Shown: positions 35,657 to 48,660 of the stretch, piece after piece | Numbering within the stretch: the stretch's first letter is position 1 | Layout of the letters: every line of letters starts with the position of its first letter | Source of the DNA: Cryptomeria japonica | Taxonomy: Eukaryota > Streptophyta > Pinopsida > Cupressales > Cupressaceae | Assembly (NCBI RefSeq): GCF_030272615.1 | Contig: NC_081406.1 | Coordinates: 219,116,997 to 219,180,996 of the forward strand | Direction: 5' to 3' | DNA length: 64,000 nt | Translations under genes and position numbers: made by a program | Notes under the pieces: model-generated | What the model was told of the DNA's origin: nothing | Seen by the model: the letters and a program-made list of their open reading frames with translations, nothing else | Database searches by the model: none

Positions 35657-36573
35657 GAATTAATGTGCAAGCAACGCGTTGGTTCAAACAAAATTTGATG
35701 TCTAGGATATACCATTTATGAACTTGATTGATCACAAACCAAATGAAGAGCGAGGTATTTAGTTTGTTTTGAAACAATGAAACCAAATAGAGTTGATTAA
35801 AGCGAAACCGGTCCCAAACTTGATTGAACTAGGACCGATGAAGAGCAAAGATACCAAACTTGAACTTGATGGATCAGGAAGCAGATCTTACTGATCTAGA
35901 ACTTGATGGATCAAGATACGATGAGTGAAGATAAACTGTCTAGCTTGATTCAATGCAATGAAACTGAACACCTACTTAGATTGAGCGTGTGATCAAAGAT
36001 AGTCTTTAAACCCTTGATTGAGTTTAAGTGAATAATCAACTTGATGAAAAGAGATGAAACTGATTAACATCAAGAGACTGATTCAGATGAAGACAATATC
36101 AACTTGATTTGATGTGACAAAATTGATATGCCCCTAGAGATTGATTTGATGAAGCTTAGCTACTCGACTTGTAACGAAGATTTGAAAAAAATCTTGACTT
36201 TTGATGATGATGTCATGAGTATGCCCCCTCGGGAGTGAAATCAAAAGATAGCAAGGGTTGCGCAGTGATTTGAAGCAATTTTTTGAGCAATGATAAGTTA
36301 GTTGAGCACAAAGATTAATGTTGAATATTAAAATCAGAGTTGGTTTGAGAATTAAAATTGAGATTTTGCGTTGATTAACGAGAAATTGAGCGCAAATTGA
36401 AGAAGAGAATGAGCAGTTGATGAAAGTGCTAAGTGATCTTAGCTGTGTGAAATTGACTAGGAAGATGATCTCAGATTTTGATTTCAATCTCGAAAATGAA
36501 ATCGGGACCGGCAAATTAGCTTAGGGTACAAGTTTGATGTCTATCGGAGCAAGTTGAAAAATTAGGGTTTTGG
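35657..36573 (+). promoter_or_regulatory. Repeat-rich upstream region of the antisense PMD gene
   Basis: 35690-36130 contains many scattered copies of acttgat, often as acttgatggatca or ttgattgaac, alternating with gatgaagagc and gatgaaac. The cluster lies between the 3' LTR/PPT and a TATA box that faces the PMD gene, so it may act as an upstream regulatory region. This is inference from position. Minus-strand open frames here show no homology I recognise. Confidence 0.4.
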
Positions 36574-36582
36574 CTATATAAG
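36574..36582 (+). promoter_or_regulatory. TATA box of the antisense PMD gene
   Basis: The sequence ctatataag occurs in a gttttggctatataaggggtcc context, a strong plant TATA match. Start of transcription would be expected about 30 bases downstream. A 5' UTR intron is possible, ending at the tttgactttgcag acceptor near 37179-37191. Confidence 0.6.
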
Positions 36583-37234
36583 GGGTCCATGTGTCATTTT
36601 TTATTCATTTCCACCTCTCCAAGTTTGAAATTTTAAAAGCCCTCTGTGAAGAAAAATGACCATTCCGATCTAGGAGCACCATTTTGAGCACCAGAGACAT
36701 CACAATCGACCACAAAACTATGACCCGACGATAAGTGATCGATCTTAAGCCTGTGTGATTTCTTAAATTTTGATTGATTTTTTTGCATTTTTAAGTTGTT
36801 TAAAGTCATGTCTCATGGTTTATCGTGTGGGATAAGAACATTTCTCATACAATAAACTGTCACCTTAGTGTTTTATCGTATGGACAAATAGGGTTTGTCA
36901 TTCGGTGTTATCCCATGTCTTGTACGAACTTGTTCTTGAGTGCCCATTTTGTCATGCGATGTATAATATTTTTTCATATTGTGATAGTTTGTCGTGAGAT
37001 GTATAATCCTAATTTGTACGAAATTATGCCCTTCTATGAAAACTCATATGAAAAACAGCAAGCATGTTTTAGGGTCAAAATATCAAATTTTGATTTTGCA
37101 TTTTGTATATTTGGGTTCGTAAGCATGTTTAGCATATTGTTAGTGCAATTTGGATCTCGTGCTGACACTGTTTATGTTTGACTTTGCAGATTCAGTTGCC
37201 AGATATCTTGTTTTGATGTGTTTATCTGCCTACG

Positions 37235-38960
37235 ATGGGATTAGTTCATTGTTTATCAGACTCAGATAGGGGACACATTGAGTTGTGCGGGTTTGGATAC
37301 CTTCTTCAGATGTCGGATATCCGTGTAAATCATAGGATGTTGACCGCACTAGCAGAGCAGTTTCATTCAGAGCATAATACTTTCCATTTACCTTTAGGAG
37401 AGATGATGATCACACCTCAGGATGTCTACCGGATTCTCAGGATTTTGTTTGCTAGTGACAAGGTCGATTATGATTCTGCTCAGCAGCCAGGTATCTTAGC
37501 TTTGAGATGCATATTCCATGATGAGACTATCCTTGAGCGGGCCATCACATGGGATGTTCTGATGACTAGGTATAGTGAGAAGTTTCTGTTGGCATGTGTG
37601 TTAGCTGGTATCATTTGGTGTTTTGTTATGCCAAATAGGGGACAACAAGGTTTTTTGTGTGGCTGGGCTAGGATGCTCGAGAGACTATTGACTCATCCTA
37701 AGAGATTAGGGTGGGGATCTTGTTTGTTAGCCCATATGTATCATGAGATGCATGAGGTTGCATATAGGGATGGGAAGAGCATGGCAGCAGGAGTCTTAGT
37801 TTTGTAGATATGGGCATGGGAGCACATCCCAGTATGCAGGTTGATAGTAGATGATGCTAGAGATCCACACCAGCCTATTGTATATTGTTATTTAGGTTAT
37901 GTCACTCAGCCCCATCTGGGTAAGATAGATTATGGGAGGAGACAGCTCAATGATTTGATTGCGGTAGTATGGAGACCGTATAGGGGTCTAGAGCTATGGG
38001 ATGATTGGAGAGGGCAGAGGAAGGATATGTTTATGAATCATCCTCTTATTGGCAGGTCGGTGTCAATCATTGAGTAGTTCATAGTTTGTAGGGTTATGAG
38101 GCAGTATGGTAGAGCACAGGGTATATCTCACAAGTTTACAGCCTATTCTCGATATAGAGATGAGGAGAGATGAGGATGGGCTCCAAGGTTATCCAATGCA
38201 CTAAGCATGCAGGAGCTAGTCAGTGTACAACAACAACGATGGGATTATTTGGAGGATGTTGTAGATGCGGGGGTATTGCCCTAGTATAGGGAATGGTTCC
38301 AAAGACATCCATTTCCTAGATTCACAGATCCTGGAAAGAATGCACCTCTCATAAAGGAGGTCAAGGATGAGGCACTAGCATAGGAATAGGTATCGTGACA
38401 GGTGTAGGGTTAGAGAGCAAGTGCACCTAGGCGAGCAGGGGGTGATCCTGGGGCTAGTAGTACTAGGATATTAGTTGGAGTGAGACAACAACAAAGAGGG
38501 GAGGGTGGATCTCTAGGGGCTATTGGGGTTGAGGTTGGTGGTGCTAGGGCAAAAAAGGGTAGAGGTGAGGAGGAGAGAGAAAATCCTAGGTAGGTGAGGC
38601 AATGGAGGGATGAGAAGAGAGGCGAAGAGGGAGTTGGAGGGGCATCGAATGTAGCACGGTCTTTGAGGACTAGAATGGCAAGTTTACAGTCATAGTTGAC
38701 AGTGGCGTAGACGCACCTTGTAGAGTGAGACTGATAACTTGTTGAGGTCAGAGTAGAGTGAGATACCCTCTAGCGAGAGGTTTTGCATCAAATGAGTCAG
38801 GGAGCCTATTATGTTGCCGCGTATAGTGTAGTAGTCCTAGTGGCACAACAGGTTGTTCCATATTCTCAGTATATGGCTTGATCTAAGGGAGCTAGGGCAC
38901 CTAGAAAGGATGTCGGTCAGTGGGTACCACCTCCTCCACCTAGCGATGAGGGAGAGGTAG
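37235..38960 (+). pseudogene. Plant mobile domain protein, antisense ORF of the Tat element
   Basis: Codes for a PMD-type protein on the strand opposite to gag-pol. ATG 37235 begins MGLVHCLSDSD. The domain shows MLTALAEQFHSEHNTFHLP, LGEMMITPQDVYRILRI (about 37395-37445), a middle WCFVMPNR segment, then after the TAG at 37805 WAWEHIPVCR, VVWRPYRGLELWDDW (about 37963-38010) and MRQYGRAQGIS near 38098. One frame holds throughout, with stops at 37805, 38075, 38171 and 38281. The C-terminal part to about 38960 is Gly/Arg-rich and degenerate. PMD ORFs of retrotransposons are related to host MAIN/MAIL proteins. Their role in the element is unknown to me. Confidence 0.85.
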
Positions 38961-40489
38961 AGAGCTAGATTTTGATATCTCCTAGATTTTGTTAGATACC
39001 CCATTTTTGTAGCCTATATGATTCTTGCTCCGATGAGACATTGTATTTGACAGTTGATATCATTTGTACTCTGAGACATAGAGATTATGATGATATATAT
39101 GAGATCTTGATTTAATTTCATTGTACTTGTGTTGATTGATTATGGGGTGTCTTTCTATATGCTTTATTCTATATGTATGCATATCTTTTTAGTATGGATG
39201 TATGTAATGCAGATGAATATGGATGTTTATTTTTGTTTCTTTTTCATAGGCAAATAGAGGATGAAAATGAGTAACTAGTAATGCAAATGTTTATTTTCCT
39301 TTATGCAATAATATGAATGCAAATAAGTAATAATGAAATGTATGGATCTATATAAGATGCTTATGTATGCAGCTAACATCTCAATACACAAGTACTCGAT
39401 CAGAGAAATGATGGCAAAAAAGAGACCACTTAGCTAAGAAATGATGATTGCCTTAGACTCTCATTCAAAAGATAAAGAGATCATTGTTATCATGTCAAAA
39501 TCACTCGAAGTGCATAAAATGAATGTAACCTAAACCTAGTCATTGGATTTGGAATGCTTAATTTTAATCACCGAGCGTTTTACAAACACAACAAGCATAA
39601 TGGAGTTAATTTATTTGCATATGCAATATTAATTATCTTATCCGCAATGGCCCTTTGTTTGTTCATATCCTTGGATAGATTGTGCATGCATCCAGATTGC
39701 ACATTAAAGAAATTCCCTCAAATAGACAAAGAAATGACTCCAACCTCCCTATAGCATACAAATAAGTGGAGTTGAGGTATGTGTGGTGATTTCACCTTGA
39801 TGTGAAGGCACTTATCATAGACACCCAACTAATTAGATGTTTCCAGATCATCAGATTCATTCCTACAAGCAGAAAACAAAGAAAGCATTATGCCCCCAAT
39901 CCTTGCTCCTCTTAGTCAAGATAGACTTCCTCGAGTTACTCAGAGGGAATAATAAGTGAAATCCAATGTAAAAGACAACACACAAAGAAAATTTCATGCA
40001 TATCTCAAACAGTTTAGTGATTGTTTTCAGTAGTCTTGTTTTGCTTGTGTACTTAGTGATAAAACTCTTCTGTAGTTGGGAGATAGGTGACTGCCTCAGA
40101 GTGGATGACTAGGTACCACTGACTAAAATATGACTTGGTTGATACTGCTTAGGACATGTATATTGCTTAGTCGATTACCCTAAGACTAGGATATTGATCG
40201 GTTCCAAGCCACGAGGGTTCCAAAAAGAACCGGGATGTCACAAAAGCGACTAAAAGATATGTACACATGAAATCAAAGATGCAAGAAAGTGGGAATGAAA
40301 AATGGGAAATGCCAATGTTGCGATGATAGATGCAGTGCTTGAGTACAAGAGGTGCCTATTTACCAGGTTTTCACCTGCTTGGCAAAGATTCTTTCTCATT
40401 TTTTTTTCTTTTTTTAAGGACATTTTATGATTTTTAGGATTTCTTCAAGACCTTTTAGCTATACAGGTTGCTGGAGTAGAGGATACTAA
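38961..40489. other. Spacer between PMD 3' end and integrase end
   Basis: 39000-39370 is rich in atgtatgcat/gatgtatgtaatgcag motifs, as behind the other PMD gene. A T8CT7 tract at 40399-40415 is A-rich on the element's coding strand and recurs at the same place in the second Tat relic (59880-59970). No coding homology. Confidence 0.5.
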
Positions 40490-43400
40490 GTGAATAATTT
40501 CTTCAAGTGGATGGTGTTGATCGGTTTACGAAGTTGTTCTACTTTCGATGTTGAGAGTTGATAGGCACCAGAGCCAAAGACTGCAGTAAGGATGTAGGGA
40601 CCCAACCAATTGGGTTCAAACTTCCCTTTGTTGTCTTGAAACTATTGATTCTTATAATTTTCTCTTAGAAAAAGGTCACCAAATTGAAATTTTGTTTGTC
40701 AAACCTTTTTGTTATAACCTCTAGACATTCTCTTTTGATATGCTCTCAGATGATCAAACACCACTTGTAGACGTTCATCCAACAACTCGAGTTCTTGCAA
40801 TCTAGATATTATGTAGTCTTCATTAGTAACAAGACCTTGCAAAGAAACTCTTAAAGATGGTATTTCCACCTTAATAGGTAAGACTGCTTCGGACCCATAC
40901 ACCAAAGAAAAAGGTGTAGCCCCAGTAGGTGTTCTAATACTTGTTCTATAAGTCCATAGTGTAGGATTGAGCTGCAGATGCCAATCCTTTCCAGATTTAT
41001 TGATTGTTTTGTGTAAGATAGTCAACAGATTCTTGTTAGATGCTTCGTCTTGTCCATTACCTTGAGGGTAGTATATGGATGACCAGTGTTGTTTTATTTT
41101 GAATTTTTCACAAATTTCATCTAGATCTTTATTCTTGAATTGCCCTCCATTGTCAGTCACAATGGATGAAGGTATACCACATCTGCAAATGATATAGTTA
41201 AGGATGAATAGAGCTACTTTTTTACCAGTTGCTTTGATGAGCAGAATTGCTTCTACCCACTTAGTGAAGTACTCAGTGGCAGTTATAATAAACTTCTATT
41301 CGTTAGATGATGCAAGATATATTTAGCCAATGAGATCAAATGCCCATTGTTGAATAGGCCAATGTGTAATGAAGGGGATGAGATCCCTTTCTAGAGCATG
41401 TATGAGGTTTCTATGTAGCTGACACTTCTTACAAGTTTTAGCATCTTTATCCATGTCTGGCCAGTAGTAGCCAACCCTTAGTAGTTTTCGTGCTAAAGTT
41501 AGACTGTTTGAATGGGATCCACAAATACCTTCATGGACATCGCATAATGTGCATTGGGACTCTCCAGTTTCTAGACACCTAAGTAAAGTACTATCCAAAC
41601 CTCACCTAAATAGGTCGTTAGTGATGATGATGTACCGTGAAGCATTTCAGATAGGTTCCTTTTTTCATTATCAGAAAGATTAGCAGGGTTGTAGCGAGAT
41701 GAGTCATGTCCAATAATAGAATAGACCATCTGAGACTCAGGAGAATAATATGCAAGATAATGTAACTCTTCCACCATAAATTCAAAGCGAAAACTAGATT
41801 CCTATAGCTGTGGTATAGAAGCCAAGGTAGCCATTGCATCCGCTGCTCTATTTGTTGATCTAGGGATTTGCTAAAATGATACAAAGGTAAAGTATTTCTT
41901 GAGATCATCCATCATTCTCATATAAGGAATTAGTTTCTCATCTCTAGTCTGATATATATCATTGATTTGGTTGATGATGAGTTGAGAGTCTCCATAGATG
42001 TGTAATTCAACAACCTTCCATTCGATGGCTAGCTTCATCCTATTTACCAAAGCTTCATATTCTACAATGTTGTTTGTGCAAGGGAAGAGAATCTTGTAAG
42101 CTTTTGGGATTGAATATTTTTTAGGAGTAACAATAAGTATTCCAGCACCAGAACCATGTTGAGTGAAAGACCCATCAAAGAACATCTTCCATGATCGTTG
42201 AGTACGGTGCATGATTGATTCATCCAGAAATTCTGTGTGCAAAGTTTGATTGGCTTCAAGTGGAGCATCAACAATTTGATCTGCAATAACTTGTCCTTTG
42301 ATGACTTTTCATTCTACATATTCAATATCAAATTTCATAAGAACCATGACCTATTTAGCCAATCTTCTTGTAAGTGTTTCTTTGCTGAGAAGATATTTGA
42401 GTGGATCAATCTTAGCCACCAGCTTAATAGAATGTGCTAACATGTAGTGTCTTAATTTCTGTGATGCAAAGACTAATACCAAACAAGATTTTTCTATGAT
42501 AGTATAGTTCATTTCATAGGACACCAAGGTCCTATTGATATAATATATAGCTCTTTCCTTTTTATTTTCATCTTGTTGTGCCAGAAGTGCCCCCAGTGAT
42601 GTATCGGTAGCTGATATGTATAGAATCAATGCTTTACCTTGAATTGGTGGCATCAATATGGGTGGATTAGAAAGATAGTCTTTGATTTGTTTTAGATGTT
42701 GTTCACAATCTTCATCACAGGTGTATTGTACTCCTTTCCTTAATACTTTTGTGAAGGGTTGAGCTTTGTCTCCTATCTAAGATATAAAGTGCTTTATTGA
42801 TTGGAGATGTCCTTGTAAACTTCTCATTTGACTGATATTCTTGGGCGGAGGCATTTCCATTATGGCTTGGACCTTTTCAAGATCAACCTCAATTCCTTTC
42901 TTTCAAATTATGTAATCAAGCAATTTCCCTGATGTTACTTTGAATGCACACTTTTTAGGATTTAGCCAAAGCTCAAATCTTTCCATTCTATCCAGTATGT
43001 GGCCTAGTTCTTGGATATGTGTGGATCTCTTCATGGTTTTTACTAAGGTGTCATCAATATAATCTTCCATGTTTTTGTGCATCATATTGTGGAAGATAGT
43101 GGTTACTACTCTTTGGTAAGTTTCTCTTGCATTCTTTAGTCCAAATGGCATGACGTTCCAGTAGAAGGCTCCCCATGTACATGTGAAAATTGTCTTTTCT
43201 TGATCCTCAGGAGCTATCTTAATCTGATTATAACCATTGAATCCATCCATTAATGAGTACATATCATATCTAGCAGTCATATCCACTATCATATCAATGT
43301 TGGGAAATGGAAAATCATCTTTCGAACACGCTTTGTTGAGATCCTTGAAGTCTGTGCAAACCCTAATAGATTTGTTTGCCTTTGATATAGGTACTATGTT

Positions 43401-44784
43401 TGATATCCATTGTACATAGTCTATAGCTCTGATAAATCTAGCTTTTAGCAATTTTTCTAGCTCAGCTTTGACTAGTAGTGCCACATGAGGATGCATCTTA
43501 CAGAGTTTTTGCTTGATTGGTTTAACTCTTGATGTAATAGAGAAATGATGCATGATGAAATTAAGATCTAGGCATGGCATATTAGAGTATGTCCATGCAA
43601 AGTTGATCTTCTTTTTTGAAAAGAGGTTGTTGAAATCTTTTAACTCTTCTGATGATAGTGATTGAGCTAAATGAATGATATGTCATGTCTCTTGACTTCC
43701 AATATCTACTGGTTGAGTTGGTTCAATCAATATTGAAGATCTTTCTTGGAAGTGAATTGGCAACATATCAAGTATCTCACCCTCAGGTGCCTTAGAGAGG
43801 TTTTCACCCTTAGGTACATCCTTTATTTTTACTTTTCTTTGTTTTGACACTGCCATAGTGTGGTTTTTGTCATCAGAACTTTTATTTTTATTTTTTTTAT
43901 TTTTGTGACTGAGATACTTGATGTATGTCTCAATCATGTCCTCACTTTGCTCACTGGTGGAAGAGTTCATTGGTTTAACTCCATTAAGATAGCAGGCTAA
44001 TGTGTAGTCATTGGCAAAGGTAGGTATATTCAAAGGTTGGTTGTAAAGAGTACAATCAATCAGTTCAGGATGTATCAAGGATAAATTTTGAACAGTTTCA
44101 AGGGAGTTCAGGGTATTATCATCATAACTTTGGACCGACAAGTCGAGTTCCAGAAAACTACCTTTCATAAGTGTCTTGAGACTAGGAAGAGTTACAACAT
44201 GATTATTAAAGTTCAAGTTAATATTTAGTGGACCTAACCCAATAGACCTACTCCTAACATTGTCCCCTACTTCAGACTAGACTACATATCGTGTTGTGAT
44301 TGTAACAGGGTCAGCAGGCAGTATCTCAAAATTCATGATGGAGTAGTCATAATATGATGTCGAATAGTTGTTGATATAAATAGAGCCTTTGTCAGAATTA
44401 TCAGAGTCATAAGATGAAGCTTTTAACTCTTCTTCAAGTGATTTAGTAAAGTATGTATAGTATCAATACCTACATCCTTGATGCTGCAAGTTCCTTCGTG
44501 ATTTGGTTCATTGATCACTTGTATTTGACATACCTGTTGACATAACCTTGATGGTTCTGTTAGTTCCTGCCATCTTTTCCATTCAGCTTCCTCTGGACTG
44601 ATGACTAGTCCTACTTCTGTAGCTTCTAATTCTTCTTTTGTGGTTCCATACCTGATTTTCCCTATATCATTAGAGGGGGAATTTTCTTATGCTCTTCCTT
44701 CTTTTAGTTGTTGTTCATAGTCTTCTTGTCTTTGTAGTCTGATTTCCTCTATTTCCTTTTGCAGCATTAAGTGAATTTCCTCTT

Positions 44785-46271
44785 TGTTGGCATACTAACA
44801 GACAAAGGGAGATTGTTGGCATTTCAATAAGGATATTGAGAAGGTTGTTGATGATTATGGATATAACTGATTAAGGATGTTTACTGTCTTAATATTATTA
44901 TTTTGTCGTTGATGTCAAGAAATTGATTTTCTAATTCAGTATGATGTTGCCATATCTTAAGAAGTGTGATTTGATGAGTATAAAGATGTCAGTAAAAGAC
45001 ATAGAAAGAATGTAATGAATAAGGGGAGGAATAAGTTATTCAATGGGCAACTATTACCAAGTTAGACAATGATGAGATCATGATGTTTAGATTGTTTTGA
45101 TATCATACATATGTTATTGATTGTAAGGTTAATACTATACTATGTTACCGAGCAAAGAACCTAGTTGGTAAACCCTAAGGTTATCGCTATCGGTTAATGA
45201 AGGTGGAAAGTCTACCGAGTGAAGTTTAGTATTTACCGAGTTGTAATTGAGTAATAATAGAATGAATTAAATGATTATTAGCATTATTTAATGAAGGAAG
45301 CTAATGAGCTGGAACTGATTAAATGATTGGTATGTCGTGCATGAAGTTTGTTAAAGAATCTAAGGCAAAGGAAAATCTACAGGAAGATCTACAACGCAGA
45401 TTGAACCGCAATACCCTAGCACAAGTTCCAAGAAATGTATGCAAGTTCCAAGGCAGGGTAAAACATTTTCAAATTGAAGGATACATTGAACCTAGTCAAG
45501 TTTGAAGATCTGATGGCTGTGACTGATCATGGGAAATGTGATCAAGGAGATTAAGTGGTTGGTGAATTGTTTATAAATAAGGAACTATTGATAAACAATG
45601 TATGCCGACAAGTGTATGAACAGGGATGCTACATAGTGATTACCGAGCACAGAAGCTTGAAGACCTGTTTGGATAACAAAGTATAGAGTCGAGCAGATGG
45701 ATAAGATAAGTCCTATATTGTATTGAGCAAAGCATTTTAGATGTGAAGTTGTAGATAGATTTTTATTACTATTATTTTGTGAAGTGACAGAAAATATCTT
45801 AACCGAGTGGACTTAATAGTCTTATTTGTAAACCCCTCTAGCAAGGTGACATTTTGATTGAGTGTTTGAAATCCTCTAACAAGGTCACTTCTAAGAAAGT
45901 GAAGATCCTAACAGATCTGAGGGAAATCCCTTAACCGGGTCACATCTAGCAATGTGTTTGTAATCTTTAACATGATTTGCTTTTAACCGAGCATACTCTA
46001 GAAGAGTATATTTCTTAGTGGGTCTAAAATCCCATAGCGGTTTTTCCCTATTTGGGTTTCCATGTTAAATATGGTGTTATGAGTGATATGATGTTTATAT
46101 GCTTTTGAGTTTGCATGTTTAGTAGTTTTGGTTATATTACTGAAGTATATGTTATCAAGTTTGAATCTATTATTTTTATGGAAGATTAAGTTTGTATGAG
46201 TCACCCCCCCCCCCTCCACTCTCATCTTATTAGCTTGGTATCTGTACTTACATTAAGTATCAGAAATATCA
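44785..46271 (+). repeat. 5' LTR of the deleted copia element (1487 bp)
   Basis: Starts TGTTGGCATACTAACAG and ends AGAAATATCA. After 29 bases it repeats aaagggagattgttggca, a second PPT-LTR junction. It has one copy of the 23-bp aacctagttggtaaacc unit. A C12 run lies about 65 bases before its end. Confidence 0.93.
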
Positions 46272-46273
46272 AT

Positions 46274-46288
46274 TGGTATCAGAGCTTT
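46274..46288 (+). other. Primer-binding site (initiator tRNA-Met type)
   Basis: The sequence tggtatcagagcttt lies two bases after the LTR. TGGTATCAGAGC is the usual plant copia PBS complementary to the 3' end of initiator methionine tRNA. Confidence 0.9.
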
Positions 46289-46396
46289 GGACTCTGGAAG
46301 AAAATTTTTGAAGGTACTTGAGTAAAAGATCCATAGATGTATAAGAGGGATGCACCAAAGCTAAACAAGTCAAGTTTCTGTACATAGCAGAAAAGG

Positions 46397-46895
46397 ATGA
46401 AGTTGCACCTATCAGGAGTTGGAGAATATGATGTATATTATCTGGAGAATGATTTTATTACACTGAGCACCTATCCATTAACAATGGAAGAGATAAAGGC
46501 AAAGCAAGAACATATTCAAGCAATGATTGAAATAACATTTGCATTGACCGACTCAAAGTTTAATGATCTATATGGTGGTGATGAACATGTTCAAAGAGAA
46601 AAAGTGGATAGTCTAAGAGGGAAACTTGAATCTATGAGGCTGAATGAAGGTGAGAACATAACTCAGTATAGTACAAGACTAAAGGAGATTGTCAATCAAA
46701 TCAAAGGAGCAGGTGGAACTATTGAAGAAAAGAATATAACAAGTAAGTTGTTAAGAACCCTTCTACCAACTTATGCAATCCAAGTCTCTACAATCAATGA
46801 ATTAAGGTCTGTACCCAATATGCTAGTTTCTTTAGATGCTACTATTGGTAAGCTACATGCATTTGAGTTAAGTAATTTTTATAACAGTGGATTTT
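46397..46895 (+). pseudogene. Copia gag, N-terminal part
   Basis: The reading from ATG 46397 (MKLHLSGVGEYDVYY) is the UBN2-type gag of copia elements, with an ALTDSKFNDLYGGD region, LRGKLESMRLNEGENI and TQYSTRLKEIVNQI. Gag would form the virus-like particle. It ends in ELSNFYNSG and runs at about 46885-46895 into RT sequence in another frame, stopping at 46907. The zinc knuckle, protease and integrase are absent. Confidence 0.85.
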
Positions 46896-48282
46896 CAGAA
46901 ACAAGTTGAATGAAAAAGGTGAGGTCATTCGAAATAAAGCTAGACTAGTTTGCAAAGGTTATGCCGAAGAAGAAGGAATTGATTATGGTGAGACTTTTGC
47001 ACCTGTGGCAAGACTTGAAGGAGTAAGAACATTATTGGCATATGCTGCTTACAAGAATTTCAAGGTATATCAAATGGATGTCAAATCTGCATTTCTGAAT
47101 GGTATATTAGAAGAAGTTTTTATTGAACAACCTAAAGGATTTGTTGAAGACAAGAATAAAGATCAGGTATGTAAATTGAACAAAGCCTTATATGGACTGA
47201 AACAAGCACCTAGAGTATGGTATGAAAGATTGCACTCTTATTTAATCAAGATTGGTTTTATAAGAATAAGTGAAAACAACAATATGTACATGAAGAATGA
47301 TGAAAATGAAATACTAATCTCAGCCATATTTGTTGATGATATTATATTTTGTGGAAATGACTCTCTATGCAAAAACTTTGGAAATGAAATGAGCAAAGAA
47401 TTTGATATGTCATTAATGGGTGAGATAAAGTACTTTATAGGTTTACAAATACTAAAAATGAAAAATGAGATTTTCATTACGTAATCCAAGTACATAAAGG
47501 AAATCTTGAAGAAATTTGGAATGGATGATTCAAAACCAGTAAGTACTCCTATGACTACCAACTATAAATTATCAAAGAATGATGAATCTGCATTTGTTGA
47601 TGAGACACTTTACCGATCCATGATTGGAAAGCTACAATATGTTGTTCACAACAGACCAGACATAGCACATGTAGTAGGTATAGTTGCACAATTCCCTGCA
47701 GATCATAAGGAAACACACATGACAACAATCAAGAGAATTTCCAGATACTTGAAAGGCATTGAGGATTATTTCTTAGTATATCAGAAAAGAAATGACTTTG
47801 ATCTAAAAGTTTATACCGATGCTGATTGGGTAGGCAACACTGACAACAGAAAAAGCACAAGTGGAGGAGCTTTCATTTTAGGAGAAAGAATAGTGAGTTG
47901 GCTTAGCAAGAAACAAGGATGTGTTTCACAGTCAACAATAGAAGCTGAATATGTTGCTGCAACATTGAATTGCACCAACATAGCATTGATCAAACAACTG
48001 TTGGAGGGTATAAATGAGAAAGTTAGCAAGCCAGTAACTATATTCTATGACAATACTAGTACCATTAACATTTCAAATAATCCTATTATGTACTCTAAGA
48101 CAAAGCACATCTCAATCAAATATCATTATCTTAGAGAAGAAGCTCAAGAGAAGAAAGTAGTGTTGGAGTATATTAGCACGAAGGAACAAATAGCAGATAT
48201 CTTCACCAAGCCACTACCAAAGGACACTTTTGAGTATCTCAGAAGTAAGTTAGGGGTCCTACCCCTATCTTCTATTCACTGA
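46884..48282 (+). pseudogene. Copia RT and RNase H, joined to gag by deletion
   Basis: It begins inside the RT block [17 protein letters not shown] and continues [40 protein letters not shown], then RNase H DADWVGNTDNRKSTSGG and [10 protein letters not shown], ending LPLSSIH. One in-frame TAA at 47482-47484 replaces the Gln codon present in the sister copy (FITQSKY). The frame is one base off that of gag, so no fusion protein is made. Confidence 0.9.
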
Positions 48283-48660
48283 CCGAGTTCGGTGAAAGAA
48301 TCAATTCAATGACTCTACAGAATATCTTTTAGGAGTTGATGCTGATTTACACACTTTATGAGGTTTTCTAAAGGTGTGCAAGAAACAATACAGGGAACAG
48401 GAATTGAAGATATAATGCTCTGACTGAGACTAAGTTAACACATCATAACAGGAAATCACTTCATACAGGAAGAAATTATGTTTTAGTTCTTTACTTTTTG
48501 GTATTGTTGTCAAAGGGGTAGAAAACTGAAGAAAAGAGGAGAAGACTAATGTATGGGGGAGAAGACTGATGACAAGGGGAGAGCATTTCAGAATCTCACG
48601 GCAATCCAAATCAATTAGGTCAAATCAATTGGTTTTGCTAGCAATGCCAAAGGGGGAGAT

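Noticed and set aside
36134-36514. 126-codon minus-strand ORF between PMD promoter and 3' LTR
   Set aside because: It lies in a repeat-rich stretch and its translation shows no domain; I regard it as a chance frame.
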